Shown here piece by piece: positions 22,784 to 32,378 of a stretch of 64,000 nucleotides of DNA (within the stretch, counting starts at the first letter, position 1; each line of letters opens with the position of its first letter). This stretch comes from Pochonia chlamydosporia 170 (Eukaryota > Ascomycota > Sordariomycetes > Hypocreales > Clavicipitaceae). The DNA is taken from positions 3,286,001 to 3,350,000 of the forward strand of contig NC_035794.1 of assembly GCF_001653235.2 (NCBI RefSeq), written 5' to 3'. The notes beneath the pieces are model-generated. The model was not told the DNA's origin and did no database searches. It saw only the letters and a list, made by a program, of their open reading frames with translations. The position numbers and the translations under genes are program-made.

Positions 22784-23839
22784 TTACAGCTTGCTCTTGG
22801 AGTTTAGGTACACGTTTGCCAACTTGAGCTGGTCCACGGCCTCAGCTACCATTTCGTCGACAATCTCCTTGGCAGGTTGAATCTTGGTAATGGCACCAGC
22901 GACCTGGCCCATGAGATGAGGAAATTCAATATCCTCGACGTCGTTCTCGAAATCGTGCTCGATGGGGATTATACCCTTGTTGCAAAGCTCCTGGGCAGCG
23001 TTGCCCTTGTCCCTCCAGCTCTTCAGATATGAGTTCATTCTGGCCCGCAAAGGTCGTCCGGTAAGAACCAAAGTACGGTCGGTCTCGGAGAAGTCGCAGG
23101 TTACAACAGCTTCCTTGTGCTCTTGGGCGCTAGCAGCCTCGGTACAGGCCACGAATCTGGTACCAACCCAGACACCGACGGCACCCTGCATCAGAGAACT
23201 AGCTAGGCCACGTCCGTTGTGAATACCACCGGCAGCAACGACCAGAGCCGTCTGGCCGTTCAGCATAGGTGGCTTGTACCGACGGGCAACATCGACAATG
23301 GCTGGGATCAGGACAGAGTTGGCGACATCGCCGGTATGGCCACCGCCTTCAGTACCCTGGCCGCAGATGATATCTACACCACGGTCAAGAGCCTTAACGG
23401 CATGCTTAGGGTGGCCAACCATGTTCATGACCAGGATTCCGTTCTTATGGAACTTGTCGATGACCTCCTTGTCAGGAACACCGACAGCACTGACAAAGAG
23501 GCAGGCACCGCTCTCAATAATAAGGTCAACCAGCTCGTTTAGCTTGCCATGGGTGTAGTCGTGGTTTGTCTTTCGGGCACTGCCCCCGACTTGGGGTAGG
23601 GCAAGATCAACACCGAAAGGAAGATTAGGTTGCTTGAAGTTGGCCTTCATCTCGGTGATGATCTCGCGCAGCTGCTCAGGCGTGTACTGGAAGCCACCGA
23701 TGACACCGAGTCCACCGGCATTAGAAACAGCAGCGGCAAGCTCGCCACCTGCTGTGTGCGCCATTCCAGCCAGCAAGATGGGATGCTGGATACCCAGGAG
23801 GGTAGTCAACGGCGTTGAAATGGGACCTGACGGCGCCAT
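22784..23839 (-). CDS. Nitronate monooxygenase (2-nitropropane dioxygenase), peroxisomal
   Basis: An intronless 351-residue frame. It shows the FMN-dependent TIM-barrel of class I nitronate monooxygenases: LLGIQHPILLAGMAHTAGGE at the N-terminus, AVSNAGGLGVIGG, SAVGVP, the phosphate-binding GTEGGGHTGD region near residue 180, and VVAAGGIHNGRG followed by GAVGVWVGTRFVA. The enzyme oxidises alkyl nitronates such as propionate-3-nitronate, detoxifying nitro compounds from plants. The last three residues are SKL, a perfect PTS1 import signal, so the protein should enter peroxisomes, where its hydrogen peroxide or nitrite by-products could be handled. The start ATG at 23839 is in a GGCGCCATGG-type context. 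Confidence 0.93.
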   Translation of the reverse strand: MAPSGPISTPLTTLLGIQHPILLAGMAHTAGGELAAAVSNAGGLGVIGGFQYTPEQLREIITEMKANFKQPNLPFGVDLALPQVGGSARKTNHDYTHGKLNELVDLIIESGACLFVSAVGVPDKEVIDKFHKNGILVMNMVGHPKHAVKALDRGVDIICGQGTEGGGHTGDVANSVLIPAIVDVARRYKPPMLNGQTALVVAAGGIHNGRGLASSLMQGAVGVWVGTRFVACTEAASAQEHKEAVVTCDFSETDRTLVLTGRPLRARMNSYLKSWRDKGNAAQELCNKGIIPIEHDFENDVEDIEFPHLMGQVAGAITKIQPAKEIVDEMVAEAVDQLKLANVYLNSKSKL

Positions 23840-25058
23840 GGTTGAATGTGTTTTGTTTCGGTGAGAAGTGACAAATGAAGGCTATGCGAATACTGGCGCA
23901 CGTCAGTATTTCGATGTCGGCCAGAGGACGTTGTCGAACGCAACGAGATCGCCTCACTCAATGTTTAGGAAAATGCTCCGACTGTTTATGGGAAGGGGTA
24001 TTGGATAGAGTGGATATGAAAAAGGATAAACGTCCCGAATCTGAACAAGAAAAAAATCCAGGCACCACGGGTCAGATAAATATGATCGGGCGCTAAGGAG
24101 GTTCAACGTGCTTCACGAGCCAAAAAGTGAAGTTATGGACAGGTCACTAAGCCCACACCTTGCTCCACGGGTCCAGTGGCCACTTCTATGGCGACTCCAG
24201 GAGAATTCTCCAGCAGCGACGTCGAGAAACAGGCCCAAAAAAGCACTAGCTGCTCGGGTCATGGCCCCGGAGGCGCGGGGGAACCGCCCTGGCCGTCGAG
24301 AACTGTGCGGGGAGCCGAACCCCAGCCGAGGCTCGTCGGTGGTGTAACCTCTCCAAGGGCATTTTTCTCACCAGTTACTTGTTCACCATCACAAACATAT
24401 CCGCCAGCAACCCCTCACTCAGCTGCTAAACAGATCCAGGAGCGGCTATTGTGATGCCACTGGGTTCGGTGAACCACAGCGTCCCCGCATATGCGGTAGC
24501 TGCACTGCGGTTGACCTCGCTTGTTGCTCCTGGAGTCTGGTGGCATGATGTCAGTCTGGTTGCTAAGGTGCATTGCCTCATGGCCAAATGGGGGGCAGAC
24601 TTCAATGTTCCACCTGACACAAAGGCCAGCAGCCTCAGGTGTCCATGGACATTACAATGTACACACATAATTGTGACTGTTCTTTTAACCAGTGTCAACT
24701 GACATTACACCAAATTGTTGTATCGTACTCAATCCCTAACTCCATACCACAACTACCTACATATCGATAATTCCACTTCTACATGTCACACAAGTTCACT
24801 CAGATGCAAACATTCATGTGCCCTGACATTGCCATCAATTCAATACTCATCGGCCATCTCACAACCAACCCGTTGTGTGGCCCTGTTCTAAAATAACTTA
24901 TAGTACAATTCCGCTTGCTAATAGTCACAAAATCCATGCTCTTCTTCAAGCGCGTATAAACACATTGAGCCCATCCACGCTGTTTGGACGTACACAATGC
25001 TCAACCCTAACTGACGCATAACCCATTGAACCCAATCACCTATAAAGATGGGCCGCAT
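23840..25058. other. Intergenic, 1.2 kb
   Basis: The promoter of the nitronate monooxygenase gene and the 3' flank of the next minus-strand gene. No supportable coding region or RNA gene was found; the short open frames lack any recognisable feature. Confidence 0.4.
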
Positions 25059-26333
25059 TCATCCAAAATGCGGTAGCCGGGCGGCATGAAATGCAGGTGC
25101 AGGCTTACTGCTCGGTTCGTCGCTCCGAGTTGGCTGGTCTCTCGCGTCATCTCTCTGCAAATCCTGTTCAACGCCGTCTTGTGAAGATGCGTGTTCGTCG
25201 TGAAGCTCATGAATCTCATCAACTTCCACTTCTGGCGCTTTCGCCTCATCAATATCAAGAGCTTGGCCGTCCAGACTCAGCCCCCTCTCCGAAGCGAGTT
25301 GCGTGGCCGCCGCCTTCCTCTGCCTTAGTTCCTCGTCCTCTTCCCTTCGCAATCTCTCTTCTTCGGCGTGTAAATCCTCCATAGACGGGATATTAGCCAC
25401 GTCTGGTGTCGGCGGGCCCGTCCTCTCATAATCTGGTGACTCGTTGGACGCCGTCGACCCCAGCGTTGATCTCGAAACCGTCCGTGAGGCACCAAACTGT
25501 CCAGCCGGGCTCTTCCCCTTGCTGCTCCTCGTCTTCCCACTACTCCTATCATCCCTTTTGACCATATCATACGTCACGTCGTCGTCCAACGGCACAGCAT
25601 CCTCCTCTCCCTCTCCATCACTCGGGAACAAATCCCCCCTCGAGCGATACGAATCCGACGTCCCTCCCGACCCCGTCGTACCACTCCGCTGCCTAGGCAT
25701 ACGCAGAACCTCCCCATAGTCCGACTCATCATCCTCCGCCAACAGCGGCGCAGACTCCCCATCGTCATGCTTCCCAGGGTGGTCCTGCAAATCCGCCGCA
25801 CTAGGTTTATATCGTAGCGTTCCGCCCATCTTCCAGGGCAGCTTGCTCAAAAATCCAATCGGCTGCGTGCTAGGGATAATGGTGGGATCGTCCTGGCTCA
25901 CTTTCCGCCGTGTGCCTCTGGTGCCGTAGCTCATGCCGCGCTTCCGTCGAGGCTGTTCATTCGTCTCGCCGCTGTGCTTCCGCGCGCTACCCGTGCCAGC
26001 CAGCAGACGGTCCCAATCCTCGCCGCCCCAACTACCCAACAGACCGCCGTTAGATTGTTCCTCCTCATACCAGTCGTCGTAGAAGTCGAAGCTGAATTCG
26101 GCGCCTTCGCGGGCACGCTGGCGTTCGCGACGGCGTCGAAGGCGATCGTCGGGGTCGCCTAGGCATACGGTTGTGCATTGCTCGACTGAGTCTGCTATTG
26201 ACGCGAAGCACGGATTGATGTAATTTTGCTGAAAGGTGAATATGCCGGCTGCTGCGTTTTCGGTGACGGTTTCGGCGTCGTGGGTGATTTGGTTCCAGCG
26301 CTGGCGCAGCCGCGGGTCCTCGAAGAAGGCCAT
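25059..26333 (-). CDS. Low-complexity acidic protein of unknown function
   Basis: A single 424-residue frame starting MAFFEDPRLRQRWNQITHD. Only the first 70 residues look folded: a helical segment with TAENAAAGIF-type Ala and a Cys-containing stretch (INPCFASIADSVEQCTTVCLGD). Next come an Arg-rich block (DRLRRRRERQRARE) and a Trp/Tyr-rich acidic patch (FSFDFYDDWYEEE). The rest is disordered, dense in Ser, Asp, Glu and Arg. Residues about 315-345 (MEDLHAEEERLRREEDEELR) are likely a short coiled coil. The WNQITHD N-terminus and conserved SKLPWKMGGTLRYKPSAADL stretch suggest a conserved fungal protein rather than a spurious frame, but I cannot name the family. Confidence 0.75.
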   Translation of the reverse strand: MAFFEDPRLRQRWNQITHDAETVTENAAAGIFTFQQNYINPCFASIADSVEQCTTVCLGDPDDRLRRRRERQRAREGAEFSFDFYDDWYEEEQSNGGLLGSWGGEDWDRLLAGTGSARKHSGETNEQPRRKRGMSYGTRGTRRKVSQDDPTIIPSTQPIGFLSKLPWKMGGTLRYKPSAADLQDHPGKHDDGESAPLLAEDDESDYGEVLRMPRQRSGTTGSGGTSDSYRSRGDLFPSDGEGEEDAVPLDDDVTYDMVKRDDRSSGKTRSSKGKSPAGQFGASRTVSRSTLGSTASNESPDYERTGPPTPDVANIPSMEDLHAEEERLRREEDEELRQRKAAATQLASERGLSLDGQALDIDEAKAPEVEVDEIHELHDEHASSQDGVEQDLQRDDARDQPTRSDEPSSKPAPAFHAARLPHFG

Positions 26334-27287
26334 GTTGCGGGAAGTGGTGTAGATGTAGGATAGACGGCAGGCAAATCAGCTTGCCGCGAATGCTGACGGC
26401 ATAGAGGGAGGACGCGGTTAAGTCATGGAAGTCTGACAGTGTTGGATGTTGATGCGCTGGTCTGACAGGTGGGAGGAAGACACGCCCTGGGAGAGAGGGG
26501 TGTTGCAACTGCTTGAGGGTCGTGATGGGTTTCTTTGAGACATGCGCCTGATGCGCGGACGCAATTCGCTCCCACGGACAGGTAAGGTCGATTTATTTCG
26601 AATAGTGCGACAGATTGAATTGAGCTCAGCACTCGTTGGGATGAGGCTGGGGTTGGATTGATGATGCGGGTTGCCCATCCAAGCGCCTCCTCCGTCAGCC
26701 GGCACGTGCGAGGAGTCAATTTGGAGTCGTTGTGAGTGGTTGATGGAGATGCAGGCATTGATTTTGGGGTGGTTGGGCTATTGATGACGCCGGGCCTCAG
26801 CCAGCGGCCATTATTTCAAGATGATATTGTAAGGGCTGGTGTGGTAAATGATGCGATTGATGTGGAATTGAAGAGGATATACGGAGTATATTGTACAAGG
26901 ACAGCGAGCCCAATTGATGTCTGGTGTTCTCGACATGCTTGGCTGAGTGTCCAACATTTTGTCCTTCATGCTTCCACGAATGCAAAGTGGGTCCCGCCAT
27001 TGAGCTTTCTGCAACCAGCTGGTTTCTTCGAGACACCAGACGCATTGCTGTTTGGCTTTCATGTACGGAGTAGAGTTACACTTGGGCATGCTGTGGTACC
27101 TTTGCGAGAGGGATATGTTGTCAAATATGGATAGAATGAATGACGGGAGTTATTAAGATGAATTGTGCAGACGTGACTGTTTACCCAAGCATCCTGACAT
27201 CTCGAGCCAAACCACCAACAGACTTCAAATCGCTTAAAGGATTATGTTCAAAACTATTAAAGAGCCAAAATAAAACAATCCTGTGCG
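26334..27287. other. Intergenic, 954 bp
   Basis: The promoter of the preceding minus-strand gene. It carries two copies of TACGGAGTA (26880-26888 and 27064-27072). A 132-codon open frame across 26736-27134 has no homologue that I recognise and is probably fortuitous. Confidence 0.4.
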
Positions 27288-27740
27288 TCACTTCCTATTA
27301 ATTCTCAAATTCGCCTTTATCCGGGCCAGTAGCTGCTCGTCTGTGTCGTCGTCGTTGGGAAATAAGTTCCTCTTCGGCACATTAGTCACCCACTGCAGAT
27401 GTCATATAATCACGGCACTTACAGCAGCTAGCCATCTTCTCTTTTCTTCTCGCGTCCAAGACTCTGGGTTGCCTTTGGGATCTGGCTCGGCAGGAAACAT
27501 GTCTGTGCCCCAGATAGTCCAAACTGCTGCGGCTACGACTGCACCTCCAAAGGCTGCAACATGTGAGCGCAAGTCCACAGTAATTCATCAATGGCTGGCT
27601 CACCAAGGACCATATTCTACACCAAGTCAGCAGATGCATTGAAAGAAATAAAAGAACGAATATTCTGAGTTATATATGCAGTTTTACTTGGATTTGACTC
27701 ATACCTTTGACTTCATCGCATTATCCAGCGGAGTTGGCAT
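27288..27740 (-). CDS. 87-residue single-pass membrane protein with micro-exon
   Basis: Four exons (27705-27740, 27604-27616, 27423-27553, 27288-27371) join in frame to 87 residues. Exon 2 is only 13 nt. Introns are 88, 50 and 51 bp, with GTATGA, GTGAGC and GTAAGT donors; the third uses the AAG acceptor at 27372 after TGACTAAT, since the earlier CAG would leave a 30-bp intron. The protein is MPTPLDNAMKSKNMVL..., with one hydrophobic helix (about 15-33) followed by FPAEPDPKG, a basic helix (WTREEKRRWLAARNLFPNDD) and a final LLARIKANLR. The layout resembles small mitochondrial inner-membrane proteins or assembly factors, but the family is not recognised. It is easily missed because no single exon exceeds 131 nt. 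Confidence 0.82.
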
Positions 27741-28198
27741 TTTGGTACCGGGTAGTTGATGCTAGACTCAATGTCAGGTAGATGAGTTGTCGTGGAACGG
27801 CAGGGCGAGGGTAGACTTTCGTGATGCTAAGACAAAAGCATAGACTAGCGACGAGGAAGGCAATTACAACAAATATATATAATCCAAAAGACTCTGGAAA
27901 TGTGTCTTGTTGACACATGCAAGTACGCAAATGGTGACGACGCCACAGCCATTCGTTACGTGGCGCAACATTGAACCTCGTCTTCGTTTTTCTGCTCCCT
28001 GGTAAATGCACCAGCCACCAGCCACACCACATACCCCACTTCATATTCACCAGCCTCAGGTACGTACCCAATTTCAACTGGCCCGTGCACAGGCCCCGCG
28101 AAAACGCAGCGCACAAAATTAATTCCTCCAAAATCCATCGAAACCAACTTGTGCCTTTCAAGACTCAGTACAGACAGACCTACTGAACTACCGCCAAA
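27741..28198. promoter_or_regulatory. Divergent promoter, 87-aa protein / eL38
   Basis: This 458-bp gap lies between two divergent start codons and must hold both promoters. It is AC/CT-rich near the eL38 start, as in fungal ribosomal protein leaders. No other feature was seen. Confidence 0.55.
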
Positions 28199-28706
28199 AT
28201 GCCTCGTGAGGTCGCTGATATCAAGAAGGTGCGATTGAACCATCTCGATGATTCTCTCATGAATTTACTTTACTGACTTTTTTGCACAGTTCATCGAGAT
28301 CTGCCGTCGGAAGGACGCCTCCTGTATGTTTTTGTAACAACCCGAGTCCAACGTCCGCCAGCACAATCGCTTGATAACTGCAAACGGCGCTCCTCCGATG
28401 ATATGAGAAACCCCAATTCTAACCGTTTGACCTTTGTAGCCGCGCGGATCAAGAAGAACAAGAAGTCCAACAATGTCAAGTTCAAGGTCCGCTGCCAGAC
28501 CCATCTCTACACCTTGGTCCTCAAGGACACCGACAAGGCCGAGAAGTTGAAGCAGAGCCTGCCTCCCAGTATGCGCCGACTTTCCCGATTCCATTTCAGT
28601 ATCCATGCGATATCTGCAATGTCGCAGTTGAATTGAACGAAGACCAAGACCTGAGCTAACGTTTTCGGCAGACCTGTCCATCTCCGAGGTTGGTAAGAAG
28701 AACTAA
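28199..28706 (+). CDS. rpl38: 60S ribosomal protein eL38
   Basis: Four exons (28199-28228, 28290-28323, 28440-28568, 28672-28706) join in frame to 75 residues: [17 protein letters not shown] and onward to [15 protein letters not shown]. The protein aligns throughout with yeast Rpl38 (MAREITDIK..., TKFKVR, LYTLV, KLIQSLPP). It is a small structural protein of the large ribosomal subunit. All three introns have GT-AG borders, and the middle one (116 bp) is the longest. Intron-dense coding of small ribosomal protein genes is typical of filamentous ascomycetes. It is the only ribosomal protein gene in the window. Confidence 0.95.
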
Positions 28707-28980
28707 GCGACGATGCGATAAAACGGCGGAACCAGGCCTGAATTGGGTGGACGGAAAGGGATGGTTGATGAATCAAAAAGGAATTCTACATGCACGAATG
28801 GGCGTCTCGGGATACCTTGCATTTCATGTGCTCAGAACAAAAGCTACTCGAATAGAGGCTAAACCAGCGATTCTTGAAGCACACTACCAAACAAACGATT
28901 TCAATATCAATTTTCGCCCTTCCCACAGTGAAGAACAACATGACCAGCATCAACTCGAAGAAACAGCAAACCAAACACAA

Positions 28981-29604
28981 CTACACGACATGCCTAAAGC
29001 GTCTCCGCTCAGTCTTATCCCCCAGCTCCGTCAACGCCCACACCTCCTCCTCGACCACCTCGTCTGTCCAAAACACAACCAACTCCTCCTCGCCATGCTG
29101 CTTCTCAATCCTCCACCCCGCCCAGAGCTTCTGATCCCCCTCCAGCGCAGCCACCCTATCCTCCTCCTTGATATACGCCTCCTGTAGCTTGCCCTTCTTC
29201 TCGGGCGCCACCGTAATCCTGACCACGTTGAAGCTCTCCTTGTTCAAAAACGCCCTTCGTAGTTGCTGCTCCTTCCCCGCGGGGCTCAAGTGTATCAGCA
29301 GGACGGCGTCGCAGCCGGGCTGGATAAAGTGCGACAGCTTCGCATTGCAGGTCTGGTTCTCGCTCGTCTGGATCCATTCGCCGTGCGCGTCGGGCGAGTG
29401 CCACGGCGCGGTGATGAGGAGCGACGGCGGATCGCTGTGCTCAATGTACATGCTGCTGAGGTTGGTGTTGGGCGCGAGGTTGCACGGGTGGTTTATGCGC
29501 GTCCAGCTGTCTTGGATTTCTTGGACTTCCATGAGCGCCTCGAGGAAGTCGAGCTCGTCGAAGCTGGGGCGGAGGCATATGGATGCGAATTCGGTGACGG
29601 GCAT
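28981..29604 (-). CDS. Conserved hypothetical protein, ABM-like fold possible
   Basis: An intronless 207-residue frame with MPVTEFASICLRPSFDELDF at the start. Its N-terminal half (VTEFASI...; LDFLEALMEVQEIQDSW; PPSLLITAPWHSPDAHGEW) recalls dimeric alpha/beta-barrel, antibiotic-monooxygenase-like modules seen in fungal hypothetical proteins, and the second half may be a degenerate repeat of it (AGWRIEKQHGEEELVVFWTD). No catalytic residue can be assigned and no signal peptide is visible. It converges on eL38 with 274 bp between stops. Real-gene status rests on frame length, composition and the family-like N-terminus. Confidence 0.72.
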   Translation of the reverse strand: MPVTEFASICLRPSFDELDFLEALMEVQEIQDSWTRINHPCNLAPNTNLSSMYIEHSDPPSLLITAPWHSPDAHGEWIQTSENQTCNAKLSHFIQPGCDAVLLIHLSPAGKEQQLRRAFLNKESFNVVRITVAPEKKGKLQEAYIKEEDRVAALEGDQKLWAGWRIEKQHGEEELVVFWTDEVVEEEVWALTELGDKTERRRFRHVV

Positions 29605-31343
29605 ATTGGGCCGAGGTGTTTGTATAGATTGGTGAGGTAAGTGCTTGTTTTTTATTGACTTTAGATTATCTTTTTTGCGATTTCTTTCGTCGTCGTGGTA
29701 GCTATGTAGTTGCTTCCGAGGTCAGGCAGTCACCGAATGCGTATGTGGCTTACTCTTGTTGTGTTCCGTTTGTGGAGCCAAGGTTTACGAGACAGTGCGT
29801 GGATGGTGGTGTGCCTATTATTACAAGGGGTGAATAAGAGTTGAAATGGACTTGTTGACCTTTCTTTGGGGGAGGGAACTTCGTCTGTTGTTTGAAGGTA
29901 TGCCCCGATGAGGCAGGTTTGGAGAGGTTATGGTTGCATTAGCGTCTCGTCATGGATGTTTGGTGAAGTGACGCTGTATGTGAAGTTGTGTTGAGGGTGC
30001 AGTGCAGCCAGGTAAGTAATGAGTGCGCGGCTGTTTCTGATGCAGAGGATTTTGTAATATTCCTCTTATTTGTTTTCTTTTTTGCTTGAACAGCATGATG
30101 TTGGTGGACCGACTTCTCGCTGAGTTGGGTTGAACGCGAAGGCGTCTGCATCACAATGACATCAGCCTGGCACTACCCTCCTTACGGAGAAAATACTTTT
30201 ATTCCTAGTGTAATTCATCACTCCCACAAGTATAAACGTGAAGGGGCTAGAGGGAAGACGCTCTATACCCATAGTCTGTGGTATAGAGTATTTACCTGCA
30301 CCCAAGTATAAACTAGTACATGTTAATATGCCCTAGAACCACCCAGGCAACGTGCTCATTACATTGAACGGTCGCATATTGCCAAAGGAAAAGGGATCAA
30401 TGGTTGCTGCATAAGAGGAGGATGTCGACTTATTATGTGCCGTCGAAATCACAGAAAGTGAAAAGAAAAAGACATCAAGGGAGAGCCGCTATGATACAGA
30501 TATATGTTAAGTTTTTGGTACGTTATATGGAATAGACTTTACCGTATGGGGTGCAGTGTTTAAAGACTTGAAAAATATTACATATTGCGTTATATAGTAA
30601 GGCATATTAAGATATATTAGTATAGACTTAGATGTAGGTACATACTTTCCACCGCAGACTATTAATGTATTCTTCAAGTCCGAGCCTCCGATAATGCGGC
30701 CACATTAAAGCACAGTTAGGGCAGATGAAGGAAACGGTTAATGCCAAGTATGAGTCAAGACTCAAGTTATCTCAAGAGCAAGGCATGTTGGTGATACCGC
30801 AAGCTCACATCGTCCGTGTGGGAGACGTCGAGTTTCATAATAGCCAAGAGGGAAAAGTTCAACTGGCCACTAGGAGTAAATGAACTCAATAAGTCTAAGG
30901 CACAGCTTACACAGAACGAGAATTGCGGCGCCTGAGTGAAGGCTGTACGCGTGTAAGTCAAGAATATATATGTAGTCTATCGTGTAAGATGTACCTATAC
31001 AGCTTCAGCTGCAGTGTGCACCCCGACTTCAATCGAGAAGCATTGAGCCACGTAGGCCAGTGAACTTCTCAAACAACTTAAATTACTCTACATTAAGTGA
31101 ATTTCTTTCACCAAAATCTTCCACGAATAGGCACACCTCGATCGTTTCACTAGCAAACCATGTGTTCAACATAGAGGAGTCACATGATGCGGGTACGATA
31201 CAATTCAGCCGCACAAGTGTTCTTCATGCGATGTTGTTGCCTAGTTGACAACTCAATTCTCTCAATTTTCTCCAAATTATCTCAAACAACGCAATCCAAG
31301 CAATAGAACCAGTTTATTACCCATTAAAGTTGGCAATTTTATA
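29605..31343. other. Intergenic, 1.7 kb
   Basis: No coding region could be supported. Part of it (30540-30700) is AT-rich. A short perfect hairpin at 30261-30288 is listed separately. Confidence 0.4.
30261..30288. repeat. Inverted repeat, 9-bp stem and 10-nt loop
   Basis: CTCTATACC at 30261-30269 is the exact reverse complement of GGTATAGAG at 30280-30288. It lies in a gene-free stretch. Confidence 0.6.
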
Positions 31344-31937
31344 ATGTCCGCTCACCAACCCCCTCCGTCGTTGGATCAATGGACCAGCGACGAATCTGTT
31401 GCACCCTTTCGCATCCCCGTCAAAGAATACCTCGCAACGCACGCCGAAATCGACGGCGTTGCCATTGGGGCACTCATATTTCAACAAAATTCCAACAAAC
31501 TACTCATTATGCAGCGCGCTGCCCATGATTCTTTCCCATCGTTATGGGAAACACCTGGCGGCAAGTGTGACGAGTTGGATGACTCGTTATTAAGTAACCT
31601 CACTCGAGAGGTGTATGAAGAAACTGGCCTCATCACCCGTCACATCGGCAAATGTGTTGCCCCAAGGGGAGATAGTTCTGATTACCAGTTATTTGGAGAC
31701 GCCGGCGGTAACGGATACCGATTCGTTTGGCGTGGGAAATCGGCTGTCAAGTACACCTTTTTGGTGACGGTGGACCAGTATGACAGTGTGAAGCTGGATC
31801 CGAATGAGCATCAGGACTTTATTTGGGCTACCGAGGAGGAATGCGCAGCAGGGCGAAGTGGTGATAAAAGCATCAAGTTTACGACTAATGCGCAACGGGA
31901 CACCATCTTGGCGGCATTTAAGGTGCATCGAGATTAA
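31344..31937 (+). CDS. Nudix hydrolase
   Basis: A 197-residue frame from ATG 31344 (MSAHQPPPSLDQW); the longer frame begins with TTG inside the leader. Residues 37-195 form a Nudix domain: VAIGALIFQ, LLIMQRAAHDSFPSLWETPGGK and the Nudix helix ending REVYEETGL at 88-96. The box differs from the textbook GX5EX7REUXEEXGU: an extra residue sits between the glycine and the RE pair, and an Asp replaces the first Glu. I recall this variant from other fungal Nudix proteins. The catalytic metal-binding REXXEE is intact. Members cleave nucleoside diphosphates linked to another moiety, as housecleaning enzymes. The substrate is not predictable. Confidence 0.9.
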   Translation: MSAHQPPPSLDQWTSDESVAPFRIPVKEYLATHAEIDGVAIGALIFQQNSNKLLIMQRAAHDSFPSLWETPGGKCDELDDSLLSNLTREVYEETGLITRHIGKCVAPRGDSSDYQLFGDAGGNGYRFVWRGKSAVKYTFLVTVDQYDSVKLDPNEHQDFIWATEEECAAGRSGDKSIKFTTNAQRDTILAAFKVHRD

Positions 31938-32378
31938 TTTCCCGTTGAAGAGTCATGCATGTAATTTACAATGTGGGCTACCTGGCCATGGGTGAAAACA
32001 ATAGATATATTCTCAAGTCTTTAGATATACTAGATAATCGCAAGGTGGTTTAACGGTCACTCCACAGTAATTAACTCGAAACCCCCAAACTCGGACATTG
32101 TTATATTTGATGCTATCTAACTCCCTACGTATATCCTAACACCATAACTGTCGCTGTCGCATAAAACTGGGTATTTCCCCCTCGTCAAAGCTCGTATGCT
32201 AGTATGACAAAAAACATTGAAAACGTAAAAGCAATGAAATAAGTATGCGCAATAGGTCTCGTAGACACGCTGTGGAATTCGACAATGCCGCCCCTTCTCC
32301 AGTAACAGAACAATGATGGAAACAAGGAAAGATTACAGTAGTGGTAGTATCTCCAGATCACTGGATGCTTTCGTGGTG
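31938..32378. other. Convergent 3' flanks
   Basis: These 441 bp lie between two stop codons facing each other. No feature beyond probable polyadenylation sequence was seen. Confidence 0.4.

Noticed and set aside
26736..27134. A 132-codon plus-strand frame
   Set aside because: No recognisable feature; it lies in the promoter of a minus-strand gene and overlaps other random frames.
27393..27422. A 30-bp intron in the 87-aa protein gene ending at TCTGCAG
   Set aside because: Too short for a spliceosomal intron; the AAG acceptor 21 bases further on gives a 51-bp intron and a continuous protein.
30540..30700. AT-rich stretch as a RIP-degraded transposon
   Set aside because: Too short, without inverted ends, duplicated target site or coding relics; RIP indices could not be computed.
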